NCBI RefSeq assembly: GCF_004343255.1 | Contig: NZ_SMDD01000001.1 | Span: 496,001-560,000 of the forward strand | DNA: 64,000 nt | DNA from: Laceyella sacchari | GTDB lineage: Bacteria > Bacillota > Bacilli > Thermoactinomycetales > Thermoactinomycetaceae | Direction: 5' to 3' | In this document: piece after piece, positions 56,642-64,000 of the stretch | How positions within the stretch are numbered: position 1 is the stretch's first letter | Layout: the number at the start of each line of letters is the position of its first letter | Notes under the pieces: generated by a model | Told to the model about the DNA's origin: nothing | The model's database searches: none | What the model saw: the letters and a program-made list of their open reading frames with translations, nothing else | Translations under genes and position numbers: made by a program

Positions 56642-56890
56642 ATGAAAAATAGACTGAGTGTGGAGATATACGGTCAGCAATACAATTTAACCGGCAAAGC
56701 GAGTCCGGGGCACATGCGCCAAGTAGCCAGCCATGTGGATGAGAAGATGCGGCAAATCGCCGACAAAAACCCCCGGCTCGATACGACGCGACTGGCCGTG
56801 TTGTCCGCGGTCAACATTGCCGACGAGTTTTTGAAATTAAAACAAGAACATGATGAAATCATGCACCTGATCGAAGATGAAGAACCGTAG
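56642..56890 (+). CDS. zapA: Cell division protein ZapA
   Basis: 82 residues: a beta start (RLSVEIYGQQYNLTG), the VDEKMRQIADKNPRLDTTRLAVLSAVNIADE core and an acidic coiled end. It promotes FtsZ bundling at the division site. Start ATG 56642 follows GAAGGAGG. In Bacillus, rnhC lies between pheT and zapA; here it is absent. Confidence 0.92.
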   Translation: MKNRLSVEIYGQQYNLTGKASPGHMRQVASHVDEKMRQIADKNPRLDTTRLAVLSAVNIADEFLKLKQEHDEIMHLIEDEEP

Positions 56891-56899
56891 GAGGATCAT

Positions 56900-57424
56900 A
56901 TGGGATGGTTTGATCTGATCGTACTGCTCTTCTTGATCGGGGCTGTGTTACAAGGTTACAGGCGGGGTTTGGTGCTGCAGGCCGCCTCGCTCGTCTGTTA
57001 TGCGGTAAGCATTTGGCTTGCGTATCTGTTTGCCGATGATTTGGCCCCTGTCTTGGCCGAAAAGTGGCCTTTGCCAAAGACGGGCGAGACCGCTTTGCTT
57101 ACTTTCCTGAAGGTGGATAAACTGTTGTATACGGTCTTGGCGTTTTTTGTCCTGATGATCGGCATTCGGCTTGTGTTGTCTTTGGTAGTTACCTTAATCA
57201 ATCAAGTGACCAAACTGCCTGTGGTGTCCACCTTGAACCGTTCCGGAGGCGTGCTGTTTGCGGTGGCCAAACTCATGGTGATAATTGTGGTGATCGTGCA
57301 CATGCTGACGGTCTTGCCATGGGAGACTGGCCAAACGGCGATGAAAGAATCGGTTGTTGCTCAGGCTTGTATCCAAATGACCCCGATGTTGGCTGAAGAG
57401 CTGACGAGTTGGTTGAAACGGTAA
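56900..57424 (+). CDS. CvpA family membrane protein
   Basis: Protein of 174 residues with four membrane helices, starting with the CvpA pattern FDLIVLLFLIGAVLQGYRRGLVLQ. Bacillus YshB is the positional counterpart. CvpA was named for colicin V export in Escherichia coli; its general role is probably in envelope homeostasis. 9 bases after zapA. Confidence 0.9.
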   Translation: MGWFDLIVLLFLIGAVLQGYRRGLVLQAASLVCYAVSIWLAYLFADDLAPVLAEKWPLPKTGETALLTFLKVDKLLYTVLAFFVLMIGIRLVLSLVVTLINQVTKLPVVSTLNRSGGVLFAVAKLMVIIVVIVHMLTVLPWETGQTAMKESVVAQACIQMTPMLAEELTSWLKR

Positions 57425-57426
57425 AG

Positions 57427-57463
57427 TAAAACACCTTGCCTTTGTGGCAAGGTGTTTTTTCTT
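57427..57463 (+). terminator. Terminator after the cvpA-like gene
   Basis: AAAACACCTTGCC / GGCAAGGTGTTTTTT around TTTGT; A and T flanks suit both this unit and the convergent MATE gene. Confidence 0.92.
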
Positions 57464-57484
57464 TGTGTTCATTACATGGACTGA

Positions 57485-58867
57485 TTAATGAATCAGACTG
57501 GTGATGCTCTTTTTCTTCCAAGACCAACGATAGTAGGCGTATTGCAAGCCCAAGTTGACGATGAATGCGGCAGGGTAGCCGATCCAGATCCCGATGATGC
57601 CAAGACTGGTGAAATTGGATAGGAAATAAGCAACAGGCACTTCCACTAACCAGATAGAAGTGACACTGAACACGGTCGGCCAAAAGACGGTGCCACTGGC
57701 GCGCATGGTGGCACTGATAATCATGGCCTGGCCGAAAATCAAATAACTCCACAGCGTGATCATGAGCAGATCATGGGCGATGGTTAGCGTCTGTTGGTTG
57801 GTCAGGAATAAGGATAAAATTTCTTTGGAGAGCAGATAGACCAAGGTGATTAATATGCCACTCATGACGACGTTGAGCAACGCACCGGCTCGAATGACTT
57901 GTTTCAGGCGATCCAATTGCTTAGAACCAATTGATTGGGCTGCGAAGATAGAGACGGCAATCCCCAAACTGATGGCTGGCATCGATACATAACTTACCAC
58001 TTGATTGACTGCGCCATAGGCGGCAGTGGCGTTGGAGCCAAACTGATTCACAAAGGAGATGACGGCGATTTCCGACAGTGAAATGAGGATCATTTGGATA
58101 CTGGACGGAATCCCGAGGCGAAGGAGCAATTTCAATAAATCCCAATCCATCCGCAAGTGTTTGCGCACAGAGGCATCAAATTGCAACGGATGTTTGGTTT
58201 TGCTAAGGTAGATCAGCGTAATGATAAACGTCAGTACGGTGGATATCACAGACACGTAAGCAGAGCCGTAGACGCCCAGACGGGGCAAACCCAACCATCC
58301 GAAGATGAGAAACGGCATCAGCGCCACATTCAGCAACGTACTGACAATCAGTGAGTAAAATGGCGTTTTGGAGTCCCCGATCCCTCGGATAAACGTGGTG
58401 TAGGAGATATATAAAAACATGACCGGCAGAGACCAAAAGAGGATGCGCGCATAATGTACGCTAACGGCGATGATATTCTCGGGTGTGCCGATGAAGCGCA
58501 TGATCTCCCAAGTGAACAAGCTGCCAACTACGGATGACACCACGCCGAGAAAAAAAGTAAAGGTGAGCGTAGTGCCGACGATGGCTTTTAAGCGCTCTTC
58601 GTTTTTCGCGCCATGTGCCTGACCGATCAGAATCGAACTGCCTGAACCGATTCCGATGGTGAATGAGACAAGTAGAAAAAATAGTGGAAAGAAGGACGAG
58701 ATGGCGGCTAAGGCTTCCACACCAAGCCAACGACCTACAATCAAGCTGTTCACAAACTGGTTGATTGATTGCAGTGCATTACTGAGGATCAACGGGATCA
58801 GAAAGATAAACATTGCGCGCCAGACGGGGGTATCTGGTTGATTGTGATTTTCGTGCACTGATTCCAC
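57485..58867 (-). CDS. MATE family efflux transporter
   Basis: Protein of 460 residues with twelve membrane helices in two related halves (SINQFVNSLIVGRWLGVEALAAISSFFP, then LISLSEIAVISFVNQFGSNATAAYGAVNQVVSY), the MATE (MatE) pattern. It exports organic cations or drugs by sodium or proton antiport; substrate unknown. GTG 58867 follows AAAGGA at nine bases; GTG 58858 is an alternative. It is not part of the Bacillus order here and, with the next gene, splits cvpA from polX. Confidence 0.9.
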   Translation of the reverse strand: MESVHENHNQPDTPVWRAMFIFLIPLILSNALQSINQFVNSLIVGRWLGVEALAAISSFFPLFFLLVSFTIGIGSGSSILIGQAHGAKNEERLKAIVGTTLTFTFFLGVVSSVVGSLFTWEIMRFIGTPENIIAVSVHYARILFWSLPVMFLYISYTTFIRGIGDSKTPFYSLIVSTLLNVALMPFLIFGWLGLPRLGVYGSAYVSVISTVLTFIITLIYLSKTKHPLQFDASVRKHLRMDWDLLKLLLRLGIPSSIQMILISLSEIAVISFVNQFGSNATAAYGAVNQVVSYVSMPAISLGIAVSIFAAQSIGSKQLDRLKQVIRAGALLNVVMSGILITLVYLLSKEILSLFLTNQQTLTIAHDLLMITLWSYLIFGQAMIISATMRASGTVFWPTVFSVTSIWLVEVPVAYFLSNFTSLGIIGIWIGYPAAFIVNLGLQYAYYRWSWKKKSITSLIH

Positions 58868-59021
58868 TTTAATACATCCTTTATTTTATTATTACGACCG
58901 AGCATATTTTTCCCGATGACAGCGTGACTGAAACGAGATGTTGTTACCAATGCTTTCTACCCTTTCATGGAATGGGTGAATTTCCCCTCTTGTCTTTTCG
59001 GCAGTGGGCGCTTTTTTAAAC

Positions 59022-59056
59022 AAAAAAAGACCCCAGCCGTTCTCAGCTAGGGTGTC
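59022..59056 (-). terminator. Terminator of the ADP-ribosylglycohydrolase gene
   Basis: On the minus strand GACACCCTAGC pairs with GGCTGGGGTC (mismatches allowed), followed by TTTTTTTG. Confidence 0.75.
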
Positions 59057-59080
59057 AAAGTCAAATGACGGAAGTTGGAT

Positions 59081-60037
59081 TCAGGCATGACGATGCTCTA
59101 ACAATTTTTTAATCAACGGGTTTAATCGTTCTTGGCCGCGAAGTTCGGAGCGCCAATTAACAGGAATCGATTGGATGCCATCACGCAATCCGGCCAGGCC
59201 GCCGGCGATCGCTGCATTGGTGTCGGTATCCCGTCCTAAGAGAATGGCCGCCTTCACCACATCGGGATATGTTTTCTCCTTTAATGCTAAGCGGGCAGCG
59301 TGCAGACTTGCGACAACATAGCCGCTTCCGTCACTGAATGGTTCGCTGTCGGGGCGGATTTCCCATTCCAAGGCCTGTTCATGTGACGGCAGGTTTCGGT
59401 ATAGGTCGCGCAACGTGCGTACAGCATCACTGTAAGCTTCATCCCATGCCAGGCCTTGTAGAAGGCGCCGTGCCCACAAACAATACAGGGCACAACAAGC
59501 TTGGTTGGTCTCATGCCCATGCGTGACGACGGATTGTAGATGTGCATCCTGTACCAAGTCTTCATCTGTGCCATGATGCCACAGGGCGAGTGGCAATACG
59601 CGCATCAATGATCCATTGCCTTTTCCTTCAGGACGGAGATATCCTGCTCGAGTCGGGGGTACCCCGTGGTGTTGAATGGCGCGCAATGCTTCACTGGTCT
59701 GCACACCGATATCAAAGACGCGGTGATCGACTGCATATTCCCCACGCTCAGCCCAAGCGATCAACCGTGACGAAAAGTCGTCAAGATCCAATTGTTCGCA
59801 TGTGAGCAAGGAATCGAGCAGAGCCAAGGCTTGCGCACCGTCATCTGACCAGGTGCCTGGCGGAACGGTTGGATAAGTGCGGGGATACCCGGCTGGCGGG
59901 TGGAAGTCGATCTGACTAGCCGGGGGTAGCTCGCGTGGTTGCTTAAATTCGTACGGAACTCCGAGTGCGTCGCCGATCAAGAGACCCCACAAGCCTCCTA
60001 AGATGCGGTCTTCTATGTTGATTTGAGCTTGTGCCAT
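59081..60037 (-). CDS. ADP-ribosylglycohydrolase (DraG/YegU-like)
   Basis: Protein of 318 residues of the ADP-ribosyl-glycohydrolase family. It begins IEDRILGGLWGLLIGDALGVPYE, has the first metal motif as WSDDG (Ser64-Asp65-Asp66, in place of the usual TDDT) and the second as GRDTDTNAAIAGGLAGLRDG. The family removes ADP-ribose from proteins or small molecules using two magnesium ions. No ADP-ribosyltransferase or nitrogenase regulator gene is near, so the substrate is open. ATG 60037 follows AAAGGA; the ATG at 60055 is less well placed. Confidence 0.88.
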   Translation of the reverse strand: MAQAQINIEDRILGGLWGLLIGDALGVPYEFKQPRELPPASQIDFHPPAGYPRTYPTVPPGTWSDDGAQALALLDSLLTCEQLDLDDFSSRLIAWAERGEYAVDHRVFDIGVQTSEALRAIQHHGVPPTRAGYLRPEGKGNGSLMRVLPLALWHHGTDEDLVQDAHLQSVVTHGHETNQACCALYCLWARRLLQGLAWDEAYSDAVRTLRDLYRNLPSHEQALEWEIRPDSEPFSDGSGYVVASLHAARLALKEKTYPDVVKAAILLGRDTDTNAAIAGGLAGLRDGIQSIPVNWRSELRGQERLNPLIKKLLEHRHA

Positions 60038-60055
60038 GGCATTGTTCCTTTCCAT

Positions 60056-60431
60056 TAGATGAATTCCCCTATATTATAAATCAAAAAGGGAACGGGCGGT
60101 CGTATGCCGAAGCGATTTGAATGAAATCGGAACGCCGTCTGGAAAGTGGCTAATTGCATTCAGCTACCAGGAGAGGTTATGTGTTTGATGTCAAGGAATT
60201 TGCAGTGGATTTACTATAAAATGGATTATGGTGGTATCATGGTTATCGAACGTATCCTGATGAAAACAAAGGTACCATATTGTTGATCCCAAGTGGGTTG
60301 CGAAAGAATAAGTGTAGAACTGAGAAAAACGGAGGAAGCATAGAGGTACTCTGATAATAGAAAAAAAGTACACAAAGTGGAGCTATTAGTGATTATTTTG
60401 TCTAGAATAAGGAAAGGTAGGAGGGAATTAG
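60056..60431. other. Intergenic region upstream of polX
   Basis: No convincing gene. GAGAGG at 60171 is only two bases before ATG 60179, which opens a 35-codon frame judged to be chance. The region is transitional in composition, GC-balanced on the left and AT-rich on the right. Direct upstream context of polX has GTAGGAGGGA as ribosome site. Confidence 0.4.
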
Positions 60432-62156
60432 ATGAATAATAAACAGATCGTGGCAATATTAAACCAGCTGGCTGATTTGATGGAACTAAGCGGTGAGAAC
60501 GCTTTTAAAGTTCAAGCTTATCGTAGAGCAGCACGCACAGTGGAGAATAGTCGTACACCGGTAGTTGAGATGAGTGACGAATTGGAAAAACTATCAGGAA
60601 TAGGAAAAGGAACTGCATCTGTGATTCGGGAGATTATTGAAACAGGACGTTTAGCACAACTAGATGAATTAAGACAACAGTTGCCTCCCGAACTTCCTGA
60701 CTTACTCGCACTGCCGGGAATAGGTCCGAAAACCATTTATACCTTATATAAAAAATTACATATTACCAATATGGAGGAATTGAAACAAGCGGCTAAACAG
60801 GAAAAAATTCGTAGCTTGGCTGGATTTGGACCGAAAAAGGAACAAAAGATACTCGAAGCAATTGAACAATTTTCAAATCGCCCCAAACGAGCGCATCTTC
60901 ATGTGGCGATGGCTGTTGCTTCTGCAATCAAAAAGCGATTGGAAGGAATCGCTGAAATTGAGAATATTGAATTAGCAGGAAGTATACGGCGATATAAGGA
61001 AACAATCAAAGATATTGATTTTGTTGTAGCTACAGATCATCCTGTAGAAGTGGCTGAGCAGATTGCTAACTTACCTGAAGTAATACAAATTGTTGGGCAA
61101 GGTGAAACCAAAGTAAGCATTGTTGTTGACGTAGATGGTATGGTGATGGGAGTAGACGTACGGCTAGTTACCTCAGACCAATTCGGTAGTGCTTTAAGTC
61201 ATTTCACAGGATCTACAGAATTTAATATACTCATCAGGCAACGAGCGAAGCAATATGGCTGGAAAGTAAGTGAATATGGCATTTATGATCCTGATACAGA
61301 TCAAACAATGACTTTTAAAGATGAGGCTGATTTTTTTGCTCAGTTGGAGTTACCTTTTATTCCACCAGAGTTGCGTGAAGATCGTGGTGAAATAGAAAAA
61401 GCTGAACTGGGAGCATTACCTGCATTAATTCAGTTAAGAGACTATCGCGGAGATTTACATGCACATACACTCTATAGTGATGGTTCTCATTCGATCAAAG
61501 ACATGGCGTTAGCCGCAAAAGCAAAAGGATATGAGTATATTGCGATTACAGATCATTCACAGTCGCTGAAGGTAGCAAGTGGTTTGACAGTGGATGAGGT
61601 CTACGAACAATGGGCTGAAATCGATCAACTGAACCAAGAAGGTTTAGGGATCACAATTCTTAAAGGTGCTGAAGTAGATATCTTAGCAGACGGAACACTT
61701 GATTATCCAGATGAATTGCTGAAACAAATGGATTTGGTTATTGCATCTGTACATACTCAATTTAAACAAGACGAAGAAACCATGACACGTCGAATAATCA
61801 AAGCGATGGAAAATCCTTATGTAAATATCATTGCACATCCGACAGGACGACTGTTATTGCGGCGGGATTCATATGAAGTCAATGTGGATCAATTATTTAA
61901 GGCTGCACAGGAAACGGGTACTATTTTGGAATTAAATGCTCATCCTCATCGTCTGGATTTAAATGACCAGTTGTTAAAGAAAGCCAAAGAAGAATATGGA
62001 TTAAAATTTACCATCAACACGGATGCACACTCGGCCGAGGGCTATGATTATATTATTTATGGAATTGCTACAGCACGTCGGGGTTGGTTGGAAAAGAAAG
62101 ATGTGATTAATACATATTCATTGGATCAATTAAGAACCGTCTTAGCTAAAAATTAA
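60432..62156 (+). CDS. polX: DNA polymerase/3'-5' exonuclease PolX
   Basis: Family X repair polymerase of 574 residues: N-terminal helix-hairpin-helix 8-kDa-like region (LSGIGKGTASVIREI, LPGIGPKTIYTLYKKL), the palm with metal Asp pair (KDIDFVVATDH) and third Asp (GVDVRLVT), and a C-terminal PHP domain (GDLHAHTLYSDGSHS, ITDHSQSLKVA, INTDAHSAEGYD) giving 3'-5' exonuclease. It fills short gaps in base-excision repair. It is clearly more AT-rich than the genes to its left (about 37-40% GC in sampled lines against about 52%). mutS2, its usual next neighbour, is not found. Confidence 0.95.
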   Translation: MNNKQIVAILNQLADLMELSGENAFKVQAYRRAARTVENSRTPVVEMSDELEKLSGIGKGTASVIREIIETGRLAQLDELRQQLPPELPDLLALPGIGPKTIYTLYKKLHITNMEELKQAAKQEKIRSLAGFGPKKEQKILEAIEQFSNRPKRAHLHVAMAVASAIKKRLEGIAEIENIELAGSIRRYKETIKDIDFVVATDHPVEVAEQIANLPEVIQIVGQGETKVSIVVDVDGMVMGVDVRLVTSDQFGSALSHFTGSTEFNILIRQRAKQYGWKVSEYGIYDPDTDQTMTFKDEADFFAQLELPFIPPELREDRGEIEKAELGALPALIQLRDYRGDLHAHTLYSDGSHSIKDMALAAKAKGYEYIAITDHSQSLKVASGLTVDEVYEQWAEIDQLNQEGLGITILKGAEVDILADGTLDYPDELLKQMDLVIASVHTQFKQDEETMTRRIIKAMENPYVNIIAHPTGRLLLRRDSYEVNVDQLFKAAQETGTILELNAHPHRLDLNDQLLKKAKEEYGLKFTINTDAHSAEGYDYIIYGIATARRGWLEKKDVINTYSLDQLRTVLAKN

Positions 62157-62465
62157 TGTTTAATATCAGAAACCATGCCAAGTTGGTCTGTGTCAGGTCT
62201 AACCCACACCGTTCAGCTTGGCACTAACAAGAACTATCTTAAACAAGAACGAATTAAAACTAGAATAATGATTACGAGACTTTTCAGTCCAGTAGGCGCA
62301 GCAGAATTATAATATTTACTTTCGTTCAGGGAAAAAAAGTAAATGTAAACGATGCGATAGAATTGGTTTTTCGGTTGGTTCAATGTTCGACTGACTATCG
62401 GTTAGGCGCGTTAAAAATACTGCGACATACCAGCGTAAAATATAGGCGAATATAGGGTTTGCTAG
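62157..62465. other. Degenerate intergenic sequence after polX
   Basis: No gene with a ribosome site. Short frames exist on the plus strand (45 codons from ATG 62175) but are followed by closely spaced stops and look like decayed coding sequence. GCCAAG / CTTGGC (62176 and 62217) can pair around a second small stem, without a T tract. Confidence 0.35.
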
Positions 62466-62508
62466 GTTGGTGCTAGTCGAAAGGGATGTCACTAGCCACC
62501 TTTTTTTC
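62466..62508 (+). terminator. Terminator-like hairpin downstream of polX
   Basis: GGTGCTAGT pairs with ACTAGCCACC (one bulged base) across about 16 bases, followed by seven T. Lies 310 bases after the polX stop. Confidence 0.6.
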
Positions 62509-62713
62509 GCTTGTTTAGCGCTTTTTCGTAATGAATAATGGCAGTTTTGGAATCGTTCATTTTTTAGTAGTCACCGAGAGCAACCAGCGCGTGATGATAA
62601 CGGACAATATCATCACTTTTTTTTGCTAACTCAATGGCGGCCTGTTATTATGAAAGAGAATGTTCAAAAAGACTCCGACTAAATTGCGCCCAAACGAGGA
62701 AATTGCTTTGGTT
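62500..62713 (-). pseudogene. Remnant of a TPR-repeat protein gene
   Basis: One minus-strand frame, read from 62713, gives NFLVWAQFSRSLFEHSLS, two TAA codons, QAAIELAKKSDDIVRYHHAL, VALGDY, a TAA codon, and KMNDSKTAIIHYEKAL. Two TPR-type helix pairs are recognisable (AIELAKK...RYHHALVALGDY and AIIHYEKAL), and the stops fall where Tyr would fit. The text parallels the intact neighbour at 62913 (FAKKANNAFRYCEALIMLGQLY). It is therefore the decayed C-terminal end of a paralogue, probably left by tandem duplication. Confidence 0.7.
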
Positions 62714-62744
62714 TTAATTTTTCTTGGATCGTAAAAAACTGGAG

Positions 62745-62774
62745 TTTACACTTATTTTAAATATAGGATATAAT
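62745..62774 (+). promoter_or_regulatory. Sigma-A promoter of a short transcription unit
   Basis: TTTACA (62745) and consensus TATAAT (62769) with an 18-base spacer. It points rightwards into a gap that contains only two hairpins. Confidence 0.65.
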
Positions 62775-62780
62775 AATGAT

Positions 62781-62910
62781 GGTTGTTTGATAAACGATAA
62801 ATAAATAATCCTCAGAACCTTTAAAAAAGGTAATGAGGACTAATAAAAAATGGATCAGCTCTTATAACTCAGGAAAATAATAGGTGTTTTCTCTGAGTTT
62901 TTTTATTTTT
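62781..62910 (+). ncRNA. Candidate small RNA (or short-peptide) gene
   Basis: From the expected start near 62781, about 125 bases run to an intrinsic terminator. They contain a hairpin TCCTCA / TGAGGA (62809-62839, with ACCTT / AAGGT inside). No conventional gene fits; the largest frame is 15 codons (MRTNKKWISSYNSGK from ATG 62833) with a poorly spaced ribosome site, plus a five-codon frame MDQLL at 62850. It converges on the 3' end of the TPR gene and would be antisense to any read-through from it. Confidence 0.4.
62867..62910 (+). terminator. Terminator of the candidate small RNA
   Basis: ACTCAGGAAAA pairs with TTTTCTCTGAGT (one bulge), followed by TTTTTTATTTTTT. The T tract is only on the plus-strand side. 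Confidence 0.75.
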
Positions 62911-62912
62911 TC

Positions 62913-64000
62913 TTAGCCAGATGGCGGTTCACCGATAGATCTACGGATCATCTTTTCTTCACCTCCCTCCAGAGTATCAGCATAGTCATCAAAGAACTCT
63001 CGTATAAACTTATTCGCATTGGGGTCACCTAATTTCACTAGTTGTTTACCCAAAATTAGATTAATTCGGTTCTTTAAATCTTGGAATGAATGTTGCTTAC
63101 TTAATTCCCGAGCTTCATTCAAAATTTGAATGGCCTCGTCGTTTTGATGTTCCTTAAAATAAAGCTGTCCTAACATGATAAGTGCTTCACAATATCTAAA
63201 TGCGTTATTGGCTTTTTTGGCGAATTTTGCTGCCCTTAGTGAATTGTCTATTGCTTTTTTGTTTTCTCTACTTTTAGAGTACAACAGGCCTAACTGGTTG
63301 TAAATATACGATAGCAGAGATTGACTGTCAATGAGCTTTTCGAACTTTAACGCTGTTTCAAAACAAAGCTGAGCTAAGTCAAGCTTATTTTTTTGTACGT
63401 GGATTTTACCCAAAGTGGTCCAAAGTTTACATAAACGGTTGTACATTTTATCAATACGAGCGAGCTCTATGCCTTTAAGTGCGTATTGGATAGCTTGTTT
63501 GTACATTTTAGATTTCATAAAAAGACTTGAGCGAACATCATACATATTTAGTGCGGCTTCTTTACTAAAGCATTTGCGATGATTTCTCTCTTTAGGAAAG
63601 ATTATGTTTTCCATTTCATCAAGGGTTGATTGTGCACCATCAATATCATTCAGATTTTGCAAATAAATTGCTTTACTGATTAAGATCATTTCTTGATAAT
63701 ATTCTCGTTCTCCATCTGGCAAAAAACACATTGATGCTCTTTGGGAACAAGCCAGTGCTTCACGATAATTATTCTGTAAATACGCTATAATCCCTAGCTC
63801 ATGATAGGCAGCTGCTTGCAAGTTTGAATAAGCTAGGTCCTCAAACTGATGCTGAATATTATAAATAGTGTCATAGAAATATTTGTGCGCTTTTTTCCAG
63901 TTCTTCTTGTGCATAAATACTTTCCCTTTTAGGTAGTTGCTATAAACTATAAACGGATTGTCATCCGAAAGATCTAGCTTCCTTATCATCTCAAGTCCTT
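62913..64000 (-). CDS. TPR-repeat protein, probably a peptide-sensing regulator (N-terminus outside window)
   Basis: At least 358 residues made almost entirely of tetratricopeptide repeats, e.g. AAAYHELGIIAYLQNNYREALACSQRA, AIQYALKGIELARIDK, YNQLGLLYSKSRENKKAIDNSLRAAKFAKKA and ALIMLGQLYFKEHQNDEAIQILNEA. The frame stays open to the window edge above ATG 63989, so a further N-terminal domain is likely. In Bacillales this repeat array often follows an XRE helix-turn-helix in peptide-responsive (RRNPP-type) regulators; that domain is not visible, so the role is inference. AT-rich (about 35% GC in one sampled line). Confidence 0.75.
   Translation of the reverse strand, partial: GLEMIRKLDLSDDNPFIVYSNYLKGKVFMHKKNWKKAHKYFYDTIYNIQHQFEDLAYSNLQAAAYHELGIIAYLQNNYREALACSQRASMCFLPDGEREYYQEMILISKAIYLQNLNDIDGAQSTLDEMENIIFPKERNHRKCFSKEAALNMYDVRSSLFMKSKMYKQAIQYALKGIELARIDKMYNRLCKLWTTLGKIHVQKNKLDLAQLCFETALKFEKLIDSQSLLSYIYNQLGLLYSKSRENKKAIDNSLRAAKFAKKANNAFRYCEALIMLGQLYFKEHQNDEAIQILNEARELSKQHSFQDLKNRINLILGKQLVKLGDPNANKFIREFFDDYADTLEGGEEKMIRRSIGEPPSG

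Noticed and set aside
60179-60286. 35-codon plus-strand frame upstream of polX
   Set aside because: The GAGAGG sequence is only two bases from the ATG, and composition gives no sign of a folded or membrane peptide.
62175-62312. 45-codon plus-strand frame after polX
   Set aside because: No ribosome site and stops follow quickly in all frames; more likely decayed sequence than a gene.

Overview
The window reads as a chromosomal backbone segment of a Gram-positive, endospore-forming member of the Bacillales. Gene content and order follow the Bacillus dnaE-to-polX region (ytrI, ytrH, dnaE, malic enzyme, accDA, pfkA, pyk, ytvI, citZ, icd, mdh, phoPR, polA, mutM, ytaF, coaE, gapB, nrdR, dnaB, infC-rpmI-rplT, sspI, ysgA, pheST, zapA, cvpA, polX). 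Spore genes (ytrI, ytrH, ytvI, ytaF, ytxC, sspI) are scattered through it. The base composition is about 50% GC by eye. Together with a futalosine-pathway menaquinone gene (mqnC), this suggests a Thermoactinomycetaceae-like lineage rather than Bacillus itself; that placement is inference.

Layout. 1-480: spore membrane genes ytrI/ytrH (minus). 648-6175: dnaE, a PgpA-like phosphatase, a hypothetical protein, a 42-residue membrane peptide and a lipoprotein. 6347-13053: malic enzyme, a FadR-type GntR regulator, accD, accA, pfkA and pyk, linking pyruvate/malate metabolism with fatty-acid precursor supply. A perfect inverted repeat of FadR/GntR type overlaps the likely transcription start of the malic enzyme operon. 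13543-15603: thioesterase, fxsA, and ytvI (minus). 16137-19596: the TCA branch citZ-icd-mdh. 19717-27304: MaoC-like protein, phoPR, then pstSCAB-phoU; PhoP-box repeats precede both phoP and pstS. 27524: a Zur-regulated COG0523 GTPase with a Zur operator filling its promoter spacer. 28908-35553: polA, mutM, ytaF, coaE, a lytic transglycosylase and gapB. 35694-37896: two minus-strand genes (effector-binding protein, oligopeptide-binding lipoprotein). 38195-40240: nrdR and dnaB.

40359-45357 departs from the Bacillus order. Where dnaI and thrS would be expected there are three tRNA genes (Phe, Gly, Leu), mqnC, a flavin amine oxidase, a YdjM-like membrane protein and ytxC. 45485-46819: infC-rpmI-rplT with an L20-type attenuator leader; infC starts with ATC. 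46958-49332 (minus): a MarR regulator, a previously uncalled 29-residue cysteine-rich peptide with its own promoter and terminator, thiE and thiD. 49516-50941: bdbD, bdbC and a Gly/Cys-rich membrane peptide. 51013-57424: sspI, a KtrA-type potassium channel regulator, an rRNA/tRNA methyltransferase, a T-box-controlled pheST, zapA and cvpA. 57485-60037 (minus): a MATE exporter and an ADP-ribosylglycohydrolase interrupt the expected order before polX.

From about 60,430 the sequence is visibly more AT-rich. It holds polX, a decayed tetratricopeptide-repeat (TPR) gene, a compact promoter-hairpin-terminator unit that looks like a small RNA or short-peptide gene, and a TPR protein (possibly a peptide-sensing regulator) that runs off the right edge. 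This right end and the small cysteine-rich and basic peptides are the most novel parts of the window.
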